Of a stretch of DNA of 64,000 nt, positions 1-8,247 are shown one piece after another. The stretch covers positions 6,572,001 through 6,636,000 of the forward strand of contig NZ_CP092497.1 of the NCBI RefSeq assembly GCF_022479115.1, in the 5' to 3' direction. The position numbers and the translations under genes are program-made. Within the stretch, counting starts at the first letter, position 1, and each line of letters starts with the position of its first letter. Source of the stretch: Amycolatopsis sp. EV170708-02-1 (GTDB lineage: Bacteria > Actinomycetota > Actinomycetes > Mycobacteriales > Pseudonocardiaceae). Under the pieces are notes generated by a model. That model saw nothing but the letters and a program-made list of their open reading frames with translations, had not been told where the DNA came from and ran no database searches.

Positions 1-305
1 TGGACCGGCTCTCCGGGGTCGGCGTCGACGTGATCAAGAAGAGCCGCGCCGACCTCGTCGCGGACCTCACCGCGCTCGCGCCGATCCTGAAACGGCTGGC
101 CGACGCCGGCGAGAGCCTGCCCAAATCGCTGGAGATCCTGCCGACGTTCCCGTTCACCGACGCCGTCCGCGACGGGATCAAGGGCGACTATCTGAACGTC
201 TACGCCACGATGATCCCCGCACCGGGCGTCGAACTCCCGCCTCCTGGTGAAGGGGTCCCGCCGGGGCTCCCGACCCTTCCGCTGCCGTCCTCCGGAGGTA
301 GCTGA
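1..305 (+). CDS. MceE-type Mce family lipoprotein, 3' end only
   Basis: The gene enters from outside the window: the frame is open from base 3 and ends at TGA 303-305. The roughly 100 visible residues are a C-terminal tail that becomes proline/glycine/serine rich, without the MlaD domain or lipobox, which would lie upstream. The assignment as the fifth Mce subunit (MceE/LprN type) rests on position directly before an MceF-type gene and on this tail. Mce proteins form the cell-envelope tube of an ABC-type lipid importer. The stop overlaps the next ATG by one base, indicating translational coupling. An internal GTG at 30 is not the real start. Confidence 0.75.
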   Translation, partial: DRLSGVGVDVIKKSRADLVADLTALAPILKRLADAGESLPKSLEILPTFPFTDAVRDGIKGDYLNVYATMIPAPGVELPPPGEGVPPGLPTLPLPSSGGS

Positions 306-1498
306 TGCTCACCACCCGTGTCCGGATCCAGGTGATCGCGTTCGTCATCCTCGCCCTGGCGACGACGGCGTTCGTCGGGGCCAGCTACGCGGGGCTCGGC
401 CGGCTCTTCGGGGCGAGCGGGTACACCGTGAAGCTCGCGCTGACCGACGGCGGGGGCCTGTTCACCAACGGCGAGGTGACCTATCGGGGCGTCGCCGTCG
501 GCCGGGTCGGCGAACTGCGGCTCACCGACGGCGGGATGGAGGCGGATCTCCTGATCGACGAAGACGCGCCGCCGATCCCCGCGAACTCGCGGGCGGTCGT
601 GGCGAACCGGTCCGCCGTCGGCGAGCAGTTCGTCGACCTGCAACCCCGGACCGGCGACGGACCGTTCCTCGCCGAGGGTTCGGTCATCCCGCGCGAGGCG
701 ACCACCGTGCCGCTGCCGGTGCAGAATCTGCTGACCGATCTGGACTCGCTGACCGCGTCCGTGCCGACCGAGGACCTGCGGACCGTGGTCGACGAACTCG
801 ACAACGCCCTGCGCGGCTCCGGCGCGAACCTGCAGGTGCTGCTGGATTCCACCACCGACTTCACGAAACAGGCGTCGGATCACCTGCCGCAGACGGAGAA
901 GCTGATCACCGACGGCTCGACCGTGCTGAAGACCCAGGTCGACTCGTCGCAGGCCTGGCGGCAGTTCAGCGGCAACGCCAAGCAGTTCGCCGAGCAGCTG
1001 TCCCGTTCGGACGGTGACCTGCGGCGGCTGATCGCGACGGCGCCCGACGCGGCGACGCAGCTCTCCGGGCTGTTGCGCGACAACGAACCGGGTCTGCCGA
1101 TCCTGCTGGCGAACCTGCTCACCACGTCGCACGTGTTCTCGGCACGCACCGACGGACTCCGGCAGCTGCTGATCAACACCCCGAAGGCGGTGTCCGCGGT
1201 GAACGCGGCCGTCGACGAGCAGTCCGGGAAGGTCGGGCTGGTCCTGACCTTCTTCGACCCGATGCCGTGCACCAAGGGCTACGAGGGCACGAAGGTCCGC
1301 ACCAGCGCGGAGCTCTCACCGCTGCCGTTCAACACGGGTGCCGCGTGCACGCTCGAAAGGGGCAACGCGAGTTCGGTCCGCGGCTCGCAGAACGCGCCGA
1401 AGGGCGGCGTCCCGCCCGCCGCGATCCCCGGCGGCTTCGGCGCCGACGGCCAGCCGACGTCCACCAGCCTCGAGGAGATGTTGTGGCTCCGAAACTGA
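305..1498 (+). CDS. MCE family protein (MceF type)
   Basis: 397 residues. An N-terminal hydrophobic anchor (about residues 8-27) is followed by an MlaD/Mce domain (about 38-115, with a GVAVGRVGEL-type core) and a long helical region (about 140-290) typical of the Mce tube. The low-complexity C-terminus contains two cysteines. The protein is expected to be a subunit of the hexameric lipid-transport channel that works with YrbE permeases and an MceG ATPase, all outside this window. ATG at 305 overlaps the upstream TGA. It is the last true mce subunit of the operon, followed by Mce-associated genes. Assignment to the family is firm; the F position is from order. Confidence 0.9.
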   Translation: MLTTRVRIQVIAFVILALATTAFVGASYAGLGRLFGASGYTVKLALTDGGGLFTNGEVTYRGVAVGRVGELRLTDGGMEADLLIDEDAPPIPANSRAVVANRSAVGEQFVDLQPRTGDGPFLAEGSVIPREATTVPLPVQNLLTDLDSLTASVPTEDLRTVVDELDNALRGSGANLQVLLDSTTDFTKQASDHLPQTEKLITDGSTVLKTQVDSSQAWRQFSGNAKQFAEQLSRSDGDLRRLIATAPDAATQLSGLLRDNEPGLPILLANLLTTSHVFSARTDGLRQLLINTPKAVSAVNAAVDEQSGKVGLVLTFFDPMPCTKGYEGTKVRTSAELSPLPFNTGAACTLERGNASSVRGSQNAPKGGVPPAAIPGGFGADGQPTSTSLEEMLWLRN

Positions 1499-1986
1499 AG
1501 ATCGCGATCGCGGTGTTCGCCGCGGCCTGCGCGTTCGCGGGCTGGGCCGGGTACTCCTGGTTCACCGCGACGGCTTCCGAGGCCGTGTCCTACGGGAACT
1601 CCCGTGACGAAGCGCTGAAGACCGGCCGCGAACTCGTCGCCCGGCTGACGAGCCTCGACCATCACCGGGTCGACCAGGGCATCGCCGACTGGCTCGCCGC
1701 GTCCACCGGTCCGCTGCGCGATCAGCTGGGCAAGACCGACGACGCGACGAGGCGGACGCTCACCAAGGACGCGACGGTCTCGACGGGCAAGGTGCTCGAC
1801 GCGGCGATCAGCGAACTCGACGACCACGCGGGAACGGCGAAGATGCTGGCTTCGGTGGAGATCACGATGGCGAAGGAAGGCTCGGCACCGACGACGAAAC
1901 GCAACCGCTTCGCCGCCGGGCTGACCAGGACGGACGAGGGCTGGAAGCTCAGCGCGCTCGACCAGCTGCCGGTGGGTGCGCGATGA
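1483..1986 (+). CDS. Mce-associated membrane protein
   Basis: 167 residues from GTG 1483, which overlaps the end of mceF by 16 bases. I chose this start because the frame upstream is antisense-like in composition and the GTG sits just ahead of one transmembrane helix (about residues 5-24). The remainder is an extracytoplasmic alpha/beta domain of the NTF2-like 'mce-associated' type, ending in a conserved-looking segment with TDEGWKLSALDQLPVG. Such genes regularly follow mceF and are thought to stabilise or accessorise the Mce complex. The gene also overlaps the next by four bases (GCGATGA region). Confidence 0.8.
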   Translation: MAPKLKIAIAVFAAACAFAGWAGYSWFTATASEAVSYGNSRDEALKTGRELVARLTSLDHHRVDQGIADWLAASTGPLRDQLGKTDDATRRTLTKDATVSTGKVLDAAISELDDHAGTAKMLASVEITMAKEGSAPTTKRNRFAAGLTRTDEGWKLSALDQLPVGAR

Positions 1987-2585
1987 CCGCCACGGCCGAT
2001 ACCGACGCCGATGTCCCTGCGGAGGCCGAGCCCGAGACCACGGCCGAAGAGACCACCGAAGAGGCCGCCGGGAAGCCGCCCCGCCGGCCGGACCTGTCAC
2101 TGATCCTGCTGCTCGCGGCGGCCGTGCTGGTGGCGGCCGGCGCGTGGTTCACGCTGGAGGCGAGGTCGATCTCGGCGGCGCCGTCGGCGGCCAACACCGC
2201 GCTCACCGACGTCGGCGCCACGGCCGAGGTGAACTCCGCGGTGACGGTGGCGCTCGACAAGATCTTCTCCTATTCCTACGACCGGACCGATGTCACCGAA
2301 AAGGCGGCGGCCGCGGTGCTGAGAGGAAAGGCGCTGGACTCCTACAACAGGTTGTTCGCCCAAGTCCGGGAAAAGGCTCCGGCACAGAAACTCGTCCTCA
2401 CCACCCGGGTCTCCTCATCCGCCGTCCAAGAACTCGGCGGCGGGAAAGCGAGGCTGCTGGTATTCCTCGATCAAGCGGCCGTCCGGGCCGACAACAATTC
2501 TTCGACGGCGGCCGCGGCGCAGCTTTCGATCACCGCGGAACGCGAAGGCGACAACTGGGTCATCACCGACCTCATCCCCAGGTAA
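1983..2585 (+). CDS. Mce-associated membrane protein, second copy
   Basis: 200 residues. A Glu/Thr/Ala-rich acidic cytoplasmic leader (about 1-36) is followed by one transmembrane helix (about 38-58) and an extracytoplasmic domain like that of the preceding gene, ending with ITAEREGDNWVITDLIPR, the same terminal motif type as its neighbour. The ATG overlaps the upstream stop (ATGA). This is a paralogous pair of Mce-associated proteins, as usual downstream of mceF. The exact molecular role is not known. Start at 1983 is favoured by the overlap. Confidence 0.8.
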   Translation: MTATADTDADVPAEAEPETTAEETTEEAAGKPPRRPDLSLILLLAAAVLVAAGAWFTLEARSISAAPSAANTALTDVGATAEVNSAVTVALDKIFSYSYDRTDVTEKAAAAVLRGKALDSYNRLFAQVREKAPAQKLVLTTRVSSSAVQELGGGKARLLVFLDQAAVRADNNSSTAAAAQLSITAEREGDNWVITDLIPR

Positions 2586-2624
2586 TCCGCTTTGTAAACC
2601 AGGAGAGAAAACGAGGAGATTCCC

Positions 2625-3284
2625 ATGTTCGGTCGAACGCGCCCTAAAACAGCCCGTCGCCGTCTCGGCACGGTCGTCGCACTCACGTCCGCGCTCGCCA
2701 TGGCGGGCAGCCTGGCCGCGACCCCGGCCCTGGCGGACGACCCGGTGGAGATCCCGGTGTCCTACACCGTCACCGGGACGACCACGGTGAAGAAGACCGG
2801 CGGCACCCTCGATCTCGGCCCGGGTCAGCTCAACGGCGCGCTGGTCATCGACGGTGACAACGTCGGCATCCGCGGCGATCTGGCCCTGCCGCCGTCGACG
2901 GCGAACATCTCGCTGGTCTCGGGGGTCTTCAAGATCAAGGCCCGCGTGCGGATCGAGCCGACCGGCCCGGTCACCGGCACGCTCGCCAACGGCGACCTGA
3001 CCACCCACTCGCAGGCGAACATGCTGATCGACAACATCGTGGTCGGCCTGTTCTGGCCGGTCATCCCGCTCCCGACGGTGCCGAACGCCTGCAAGACCGT
3101 CAAGCCGCTCGACCTGACCCTGGTGTCGAAGAACGTCGACCTGTTCGCGCCGACCATCCCGTCTTCGGGGACGTTCACCATCCCCGAGTTCAAGGACTGC
3201 TTCATCAACGACCTCGCGCTGGGGGCGTTGATCTCGGGACCGGACAACACGATCAACCTGAGCATGAAGTCGAACCTGTCCTGA
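2625..3284 (+). CDS. secreted protein of unknown function downstream of mce
   Basis: 219 residues with a clear Sec signal peptide: Arg/Lys-rich n-region, hydrophobic core about 17-33, likely cleavage after ATPALA (about residue 37). The mature part is rich in short beta-strand patterns and Thr/Gly/Val, with two cysteines (around residues 158 and 193) that could form a disulfide. A good ribosome binding site (GAGGAG) lies 8 bases before the ATG. It lies 40 bp after the mce-associated genes on the same strand, so it may be co-transcribed. No domain is recognised. Co-location suggests an envelope or lipid-related role, which is inference only. Confidence 0.7.
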   Translation: MFGRTRPKTARRRLGTVVALTSALAMAGSLAATPALADDPVEIPVSYTVTGTTTVKKTGGTLDLGPGQLNGALVIDGDNVGIRGDLALPPSTANISLVSGVFKIKARVRIEPTGPVTGTLANGDLTTHSQANMLIDNIVVGLFWPVIPLPTVPNACKTVKPLDLTLVSKNVDLFAPTIPSSGTFTIPEFKDCFINDLALGALISGPDNTINLSMKSNLS

Positions 3285-3287
3285 AAA

Positions 3288-3333
3288 CTCGTGAGTGGTA
3301 AGGACGGTTCTAACCGTCCTTACCACTCACGAG
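3288..3333. terminator. 46-bp perfect palindrome between convergent genes (repeat family A)
   Basis: Two perfectly complementary 22-base arms flank a CT centre, beginning CTCGTGAGTGGT and ending ACCACTCACGAG. It starts three bases after a stop codon and lies between convergent genes, so a bidirectional terminator role is likely, although there is no long T tract. A near-identical copy is at 30892-30937 with compensatory arm changes. Confidence 0.75.
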
Positions 3334-3348
3334 GCCCAGCACTCCACG

Positions 3349-4323
3349 TCAGCAGAAGTACGGCGCCGTGGGGTCGACCAGCGCGACGCCGGTGCTGTCA
3401 CCAGCGGAAACGGCGTAGACCGGAGCGCACACGCCGGAGAACTTCCAGAAGTCCGTCGGCGGTTCCGTGCTGGTGTCACGGCTTTCGGACTTCACGTTGC
3501 TGCCCCAGGCGAAGACACTCCCGTCCGCCTTCAGCGCGACGTTGTGGTTGAAGCCCGCGTCGATGGCGACCACGCCGGATTGCGCCTCCGGCGGAACCGT
3601 GGCCTGGCCGTAGAAGTTGTCGCCCCAGGCGATCACGCCGCCGTTCTTCAGCGCGATGCTGTGCCGGAGTCCCGCCGAGACCGCGCTGACCCCGGAGGTC
3701 GCCGCCGCGGGCACCGTGATCTGGCCCTTTCCGTTGCTGCCCCACCCGATCACGCCGCCGTTCTTCAGCGCGAGCCCGTGGTCCCCACCGGCCGAGATCG
3801 CCGTGACACCGGAAGAAACCGTCGCGGGGACAACGCTTCGCGATCCCCAACTCACCACACTGCCGTTCGTCTTGAGCGCCAGGTTGAAGTAGGCGCTGGT
3901 GGAGATCGCCTGGACGCCCGAAGTGGCGGTCGCCGGCACCACGTTCTGGCCATAGAAGCCATTGCCCCAAGCGATCACGCCGCCGTTCTTGAGCGCCAGT
4001 TCGTGCGCCCAGCCCGCGGCGATCGCCGAGACGCCGGACGTGGCCGCCGCCGGAACCGTCAACTGGCCGTAACTGTCGTTCCCCCAGGCGATCACCCCGC
4101 CGTCCTTGAGCGCGAGATGGGTGATCGCGCCGGCGGAGACCGCACTGGCGCCGAGCGCGGCGGCCGGTATGGTCCCCTGCCCGTAGTCGTTGCTCCCCCA
4201 TGGCCGCGCTTCGCCGGTCTGCGCGGCGCTCGCCGTACCGCAAAGGGAAACCGTTGCGATCATTACGGTAATCGCGACGCCCGCTACCCGTCGTGATGCC
4301 GATCGTCGATTCTCGGAAGACAT
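3349..4323 (-). CDS. secreted RCC1-like beta-propeller protein
   Basis: 324 residues from ATG 4323 (an upstream TTG at 4380 only adds a non-conserved basic leader). Signal peptide: Arg-rich start, hydrophobic core about 14-30, cleavage near GTASAA. The mature protein consists of seven RCC1-type units of about 35-40 residues, each starting WG[SN] and ending HxLALKxGGVIxW, with AAATSGVSAISAG-like centres. Seven units match a closed seven-blade propeller; the fourth is short and the last carries a cysteine pair. RCC1 folds are binding scaffolds, and no catalytic motif is seen. Transcribed toward the mce block. Ligand and role unknown. Confidence 0.8.
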   Translation of the reverse strand: MSSENRRSASRRVAGVAITVMIATVSLCGTASAAQTGEARPWGSNDYGQGTIPAAALGASAVSAGAITHLALKDGGVIAWGNDSYGQLTVPAAATSGVSAIAAGWAHELALKNGGVIAWGNGFYGQNVVPATATSGVQAISTSAYFNLALKTNGSVVSWGSRSVVPATVSSGVTAISAGGDHGLALKNGGVIGWGSNGKGQITVPAAATSGVSAVSAGLRHSIALKNGGVIAWGDNFYGQATVPPEAQSGVVAIDAGFNHNVALKADGSVFAWGSNVKSESRDTSTEPPTDFWKFSGVCAPVYAVSAGDSTGVALVDPTAPYFC

Positions 4324-4608
4324 GCGCCGAATGTTAACCCGGCTGCACCGATCGGCCGCCTCTTTGTCATCCACGGACAAACTTCATAATCGCATTCAGC
4401 GCCCGCTGACAAGAAAGAACGGACGTCTCATCCACTTCGAAACATGTCGACATGAATCCTTGTTACGTACATAACTCGCGGGTAACCTCGGTTTACCCCA
4501 CCACCGAGAAAGCCGCTCGAGTCGAGCATATTTGATCAGAAAAATCCGCCGAAAGGCGCATGGGGAAAGCCGCCCGAGACGTAAACTGGATCAAAGGAGA
4601 TGACAGGT

Positions 4609-5235
4609 ATGTCCCGTAGACTTGGCAAGTTGTCGGCAGGCGTCGCCACCACCGGCATCGTGCTCGGCGCCGTCGCCGTGCTCACCGCCGGAACGGCCGC
4701 TGCCGCGACCACCTACGCGACCGGCACCGTCGCCTACATGTGCAACTTCCCCGGTATCGGCCAGCAGCAGCTGGACGTGAAGGCGAACTTCGTCGGGCCG
4801 GACTCGGTCGCCTCCGGCGGCACCGCCACTCCGTCGAGCGTCGGCGGCACCGCGACGATCAACGCGACCATCAACGCGCTGCTCAACGCCGCCAACTACG
4901 ACGGCGTGCGCGGCAAGGCCAACATGCCGATCACCGCCACCAACGCCACCCCGACGTCGGCGACGGTGACCAACCTGGACGTTCCGACCCAGATCAACCC
5001 GTACGTGCCCGGCCCCCGGTCGTTCAACATCGTCCAGGACGCCGGCACCAGTGTTCCGACGCTGACGGCGGGCGTTCCCGGCTCGGGCGTGATCTCCCTC
5101 GGCACCACGATCAACGCTCCGCTGGACTTCCACAAGAAGGACGGCACCTGGACGGCGTGGAACTTCAACTGCACGGTGAAGAACACCAACCCGGCGCAGA
5201 ACCGCGCGTTCAGCCCGGCGATCCCGATCACCTGA
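4609..5235 (+). CDS. secreted DUF6801-like protein
   Basis: 208 residues. Two ATGs are possible (4600, 4609). The AAAGGAG ribosome site at 4593-4599 abuts the first but is well spaced for the second, so 4609 is chosen. A signal peptide (hydrophobic core about 13-30) is cleaved near TAAA. The mature part opens with a Y-x-CxFPGIG-type motif and beta-rich repeats, resembling the actinobacterial secreted family DUF6801; a second cysteine near the C-terminus could pair with the first. The preceding 285 bp is comparatively AT-rich and contains no gene; it probably holds the divergent promoters for this gene and the RCC1-like gene. Function unknown. Confidence 0.7.
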   Translation: MSRRLGKLSAGVATTGIVLGAVAVLTAGTAAAATTYATGTVAYMCNFPGIGQQQLDVKANFVGPDSVASGGTATPSSVGGTATINATINALLNAANYDGVRGKANMPITATNATPTSATVTNLDVPTQINPYVPGPRSFNIVQDAGTSVPTLTAGVPGSGVISLGTTINAPLDFHKKDGTWTAWNFNCTVKNTNPAQNRAFSPAIPIT

Positions 5236-5305
5236 TGAACCACCCGTGCGGGGCGGGGACGCCCGCCCCGCACGGCCTCCACGCAGGACACGAGAGGAAG
5301 ACCGC

Positions 5306-6676
5306 ATGACGCAGCAGGTTCGCCGGATACTCGGGAGGGCTCCCGTGATCGCGGGCGTGATCCTGCTGGCCGGCGTGAACGGCGCGCTGACCGGCTCGGC
5401 GGCGACCGATCCGGCGGCCAAGCCGATACCGCCGCTCCAGGGCGCCGAGCCGGCGCACAAAAGCCTGGCGAACACCTGCGTCTTCCCTGATCCGGTCGGC
5501 GAACGACCGGTCACAGTGGACACCAAGGCCACTCTGCCGAAGGTCGTCGATACCGGAAAACCCATCCACGTCAAGGACTTCTCCCTCACCTTCGCGATAC
5601 CCGCCGGCGCGCTCGGGGACGTGACCGAGATCGAGGGTGCCGCCACCGTCGAACTCACGGCGACCCGCGAGGACAAGAAGACCCCGGTCCCGGTCACTCT
5701 CACCATTCCGGCGACCAAGGTGCCCACCACCGGCGACCTGATCCTGGTCGCGACCGGCAAGGTCCCCGACATCGTGATGAAGGTCGAGGGCGAGCTCCAG
5801 CTGACCACCGGCGCACCGTCCCTCGCGCTCACCGTCCCGGCCACCGGAACCCCGCTCAAGCCGATCACCTGCGTCCAAGGTCCCGGCCAGGATCCGGCAC
5901 TCGGCACTGTCGCGCTGCTGCCGTTGAAGCCGCTCGAGCAGAGGACCGGGAAGCCCGGCGAACAGAAGCCGCGGGGTGAGGTCCGCACCGCGGACGACCC
6001 GCCGGACCCGAACATCATCGTCATCCCGCTGCTGCCGTTCGAGCTGATCAACACGGCCACGATCAGCAAGGTCGGCGCGGTCGCCAGGCTGAAGCCCGGG
6101 TTCATGTTCAACGCGATCTGGAAGGTCTATCTCGACCGGACGACGAGTGAGATCAGCGGCACGGCACTCCAGCCGCCGAGCAAGCTGAACCTTCTCGGCT
6201 TCGGCTTCCTGCCGATCACCGGGACGATGGAGCTACTCCCGACCGACTATCGCACCGGCAACACCCTCATCGACGCCGCCGGGACCGTGATCGCCGAACC
6301 CGACGGCAGCTCGACCGCGACCGTCAAGGTCCAGGGCTACGGCAAGCTGAGCAACATCACCGTCAACGGCGTCGACCTCGGTGTCGGTGACAACTGTGTG
6401 ACGGCCGAACCGTTCGAACTGAACTTGCGGGGAACCAAGTACGACACGGCATACGGCGGTGTCCTGCGGACCGACCCCGACTCGCCCGACCCGCTGTACC
6501 GGGGCTTCACGCTGCCCAGGTTCGCCGGCTGCGGTGTCAAGGAGAACCTCGACTCGCTGCTAAGCGGGATGTCCTCGGGCCCAGGTAACCAGGTTTGCTT
6601 CGGTGTCAACCAGGTCGGCCTGCCCCGGACGCCGGAACGGGAGTGTCCCAACGCGACACCGCCCTCCGGGCGCTGA
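5306..6676 (+). CDS. secreted DUF6801-like protein, long form
   Basis: 456 residues from ATG 5306, preceded by GAGAGGAAG. N-terminal signal segment about residues 12-34. Residues about 50-205 resemble the DUF6801 fold: a CVFPDPVGERPV motif, then alternating beta strands and a closing cysteine. Residues 240-440 form a second beta-rich region with three further cysteines, similar in texture to the small secreted protein at 2625. It lies 70 bp after the other DUF6801-like gene on the same strand, so an operon is plausible. Probably an extracytoplasmic envelope protein. Family call is moderate; function unknown. Confidence 0.65.
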   Translation: MTQQVRRILGRAPVIAGVILLAGVNGALTGSAATDPAAKPIPPLQGAEPAHKSLANTCVFPDPVGERPVTVDTKATLPKVVDTGKPIHVKDFSLTFAIPAGALGDVTEIEGAATVELTATREDKKTPVPVTLTIPATKVPTTGDLILVATGKVPDIVMKVEGELQLTTGAPSLALTVPATGTPLKPITCVQGPGQDPALGTVALLPLKPLEQRTGKPGEQKPRGEVRTADDPPDPNIIVIPLLPFELINTATISKVGAVARLKPGFMFNAIWKVYLDRTTSEISGTALQPPSKLNLLGFGFLPITGTMELLPTDYRTGNTLIDAAGTVIAEPDGSSTATVKVQGYGKLSNITVNGVDLGVGDNCVTAEPFELNLRGTKYDTAYGGVLRTDPDSPDPLYRGFTLPRFAGCGVKENLDSLLSGMSSGPGNQVCFGVNQVGLPRTPERECPNATPPSGR

Positions 6677-6687
6677 CCACAAAGGCC

Positions 6688-6709
6688 CCGCGCTTCTCGT
6701 GAAGCGCGG
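6688..6709. terminator. stem-loop between convergent genes
   Basis: Nine-base perfect stem CCGCGCTTC/GAAGCGCGG with a TCGT tetraloop, 11 bp after the stop of the upstream gene and 38 bp from the end of the opposing PucR gene. No T tract is present; the terminator role is inferred from position. Confidence 0.6.
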
Positions 6710-6747
6710 AGCGGCGAACCCGGGCGCGGTGCCGGTCGCTTCCCCGC

Positions 6748-8013
6748 TCAGCTCGGCGTCCACTGTGGACTCTTGCGCGGCGACGGCAGCACCTCCGGCA
6801 GCGCGTAACCGGCGGGCGCGCCACCGGCCCGCAGCGCGAGCTCCATCTCGAACCGCGCCCCCGGATCACGCAGGTGCTCACCGAAGGTCGCCTGCAGCTG
6901 CCGCATGCGGTACCGGACGGTCTGCGGATGCACCTGGAGCCGCTCGGCGATGTCGACGACGTTGCCCTGGCTGTCGAGCCACGCGCGGAGGGTTTCGAGC
7001 AGCCGTTCCCGCTGTTTCCCGGTCATCTCGGCGAGCGGGGCGAACAGGCGATCGCGCAGCTGGCAGGTCAGCGCGGCGTCGGCGTTCACGAGCAGGGTGG
7101 CGAGATGGTCTTCGGCGCGGATCACGCGGCGGGCCTGGATGATGCCTCGCTCGGACAGGTGCAGGGCCTCGCGTGCCCAGCGGAGGGAATCGGCGACGGA
7201 ATCCAGCGGGCGGCACGGGCCGATCGACAGCCGGTACTCCGGCAGCGCGGCCTGCAGAGTGGCCAGGCGGGCGATCGAGAGCTCGCCCGGGACGAGAAGA
7301 CGCGGCTCAGCGCAGTCGAGTTCGGCGAGAACGTCCGAATCCACCGCGTTGTGCCGCCGGGGTCTGACGGTGTCGCCGATCGGGTGCAGCACCACCGGGG
7401 TGGCGCGTTCGGGGACCGTCCAGCCGGTCAGCTGCGCGAGTTCCGCGATCGCCTTCGACGGCGCGGGCGGGGTCTCCAGCACGAGGTGCAGCAGTTTGCG
7501 GCGCCACGTGTCCAGCGCGCCGGCGGTGCGCGCCTTCGCTTCGAGGTAACCGTCCAGCGCGACGGACGCGAGTTCGTCCATGAACGCGAGCATCGCGTCG
7601 GCCAGTTGCGACATCACCGCGGACGAGAGCCCGCTGCGGCGGCCGACGCGCATGATGCGCCGCCAGGAGACCCGGGCACCGACCCGGTAGGCCGACTGGA
7701 GGGTGTCGAGGCTGCGGCCCTCCCGCATCTCGTTCTGCCCCAGCCGATGGTGGACCTCGTGCGACTGTTCCTTGGAGACGGAGGGATCCGCGATCTGCGC
7801 GACGAACAACGTGATCGCGTATTCGACGCCCGCGCGGATCGACTTGCCGTAGGGCCCGTCGAGCGGGCGCGCGTACGCGGGGATGGTCGCCCGGATCTCG
7901 TCGACGATCTCGTTGGCGAGACTGCCGAGCTCCGGTCGCAAAATGTCGGCGAGTTTGCGGGGAAGTGCCGCGGGAGGCTGCGCAGCGTGTTCGATTCCGC
8001 GCTCCACCGACAT
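6748..8013 (-). CDS. PucR-family helix-turn-helix transcriptional regulator
   Basis: 421 residues from ATG 8013, which has an AAAGGAG site at good spacing; the longer open frame upstream has no such site. The N-terminal two thirds (about 10-330) is a helical sensor region of the kind found in actinobacterial PucR/CdaR-like regulators. Residues about 340-405 are the C-terminal PucR HTH, with LRAWLDSQGNVVDIAERL followed by HPQTVRYRMRQL, the recognition-helix signature. Such proteins usually activate a nearby catabolic operon, but neither neighbour is an obvious target. The 234 bp upstream holds inverted repeats that may be its own operator. No effector can be read from the sequence. Confidence 0.85.
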   Translation of the reverse strand: MSVERGIEHAAQPPAALPRKLADILRPELGSLANEIVDEIRATIPAYARPLDGPYGKSIRAGVEYAITLFVAQIADPSVSKEQSHEVHHRLGQNEMREGRSLDTLQSAYRVGARVSWRRIMRVGRRSGLSSAVMSQLADAMLAFMDELASVALDGYLEAKARTAGALDTWRRKLLHLVLETPPAPSKAIAELAQLTGWTVPERATPVVLHPIGDTVRPRRHNAVDSDVLAELDCAEPRLLVPGELSIARLATLQAALPEYRLSIGPCRPLDSVADSLRWAREALHLSERGIIQARRVIRAEDHLATLLVNADAALTCQLRDRLFAPLAEMTGKQRERLLETLRAWLDSQGNVVDIAERLQVHPQTVRYRMRQLQATFGEHLRDPGARFEMELALRAGGAPAGYALPEVLPSPRKSPQWTPS

Positions 8014-8129
8014 CGCAGCTCCTTTGCTCCGCCCAGCGTCCCGACCGCCCACAATCGTCGTGGGGTGACAACGAACACATCGTGAAGTCGCCCGTGAATG
8101 TGTCACCTTTCGCAGAAGAAACCGATTTC

Positions 8130-8147
8130 TTGTCACCATCGTGACAA
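8130..8147. promoter_or_regulatory. inverted repeat upstream of the PucR gene
   Basis: Perfect 7-base arms TTGTCAC/GTGACAA around CATC, 117 bp upstream of the PucR start. An AGAAA/TTTCT inverted pair is at about 8117-8130. Candidate regulator-binding site in the 234-bp region that separates the PucR gene from the arginase gene; no gene was found there. Confidence 0.45.
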
Positions 8148-8247
8148 AATCACGGGTCGGTCCTGAATTTTGATGACAAGTGCCCGGCAAACGCCTCGCG
8201 AGGTACGTACGAACGGCCGAAGTGGATACGACCGTGACGCTGCGTCA

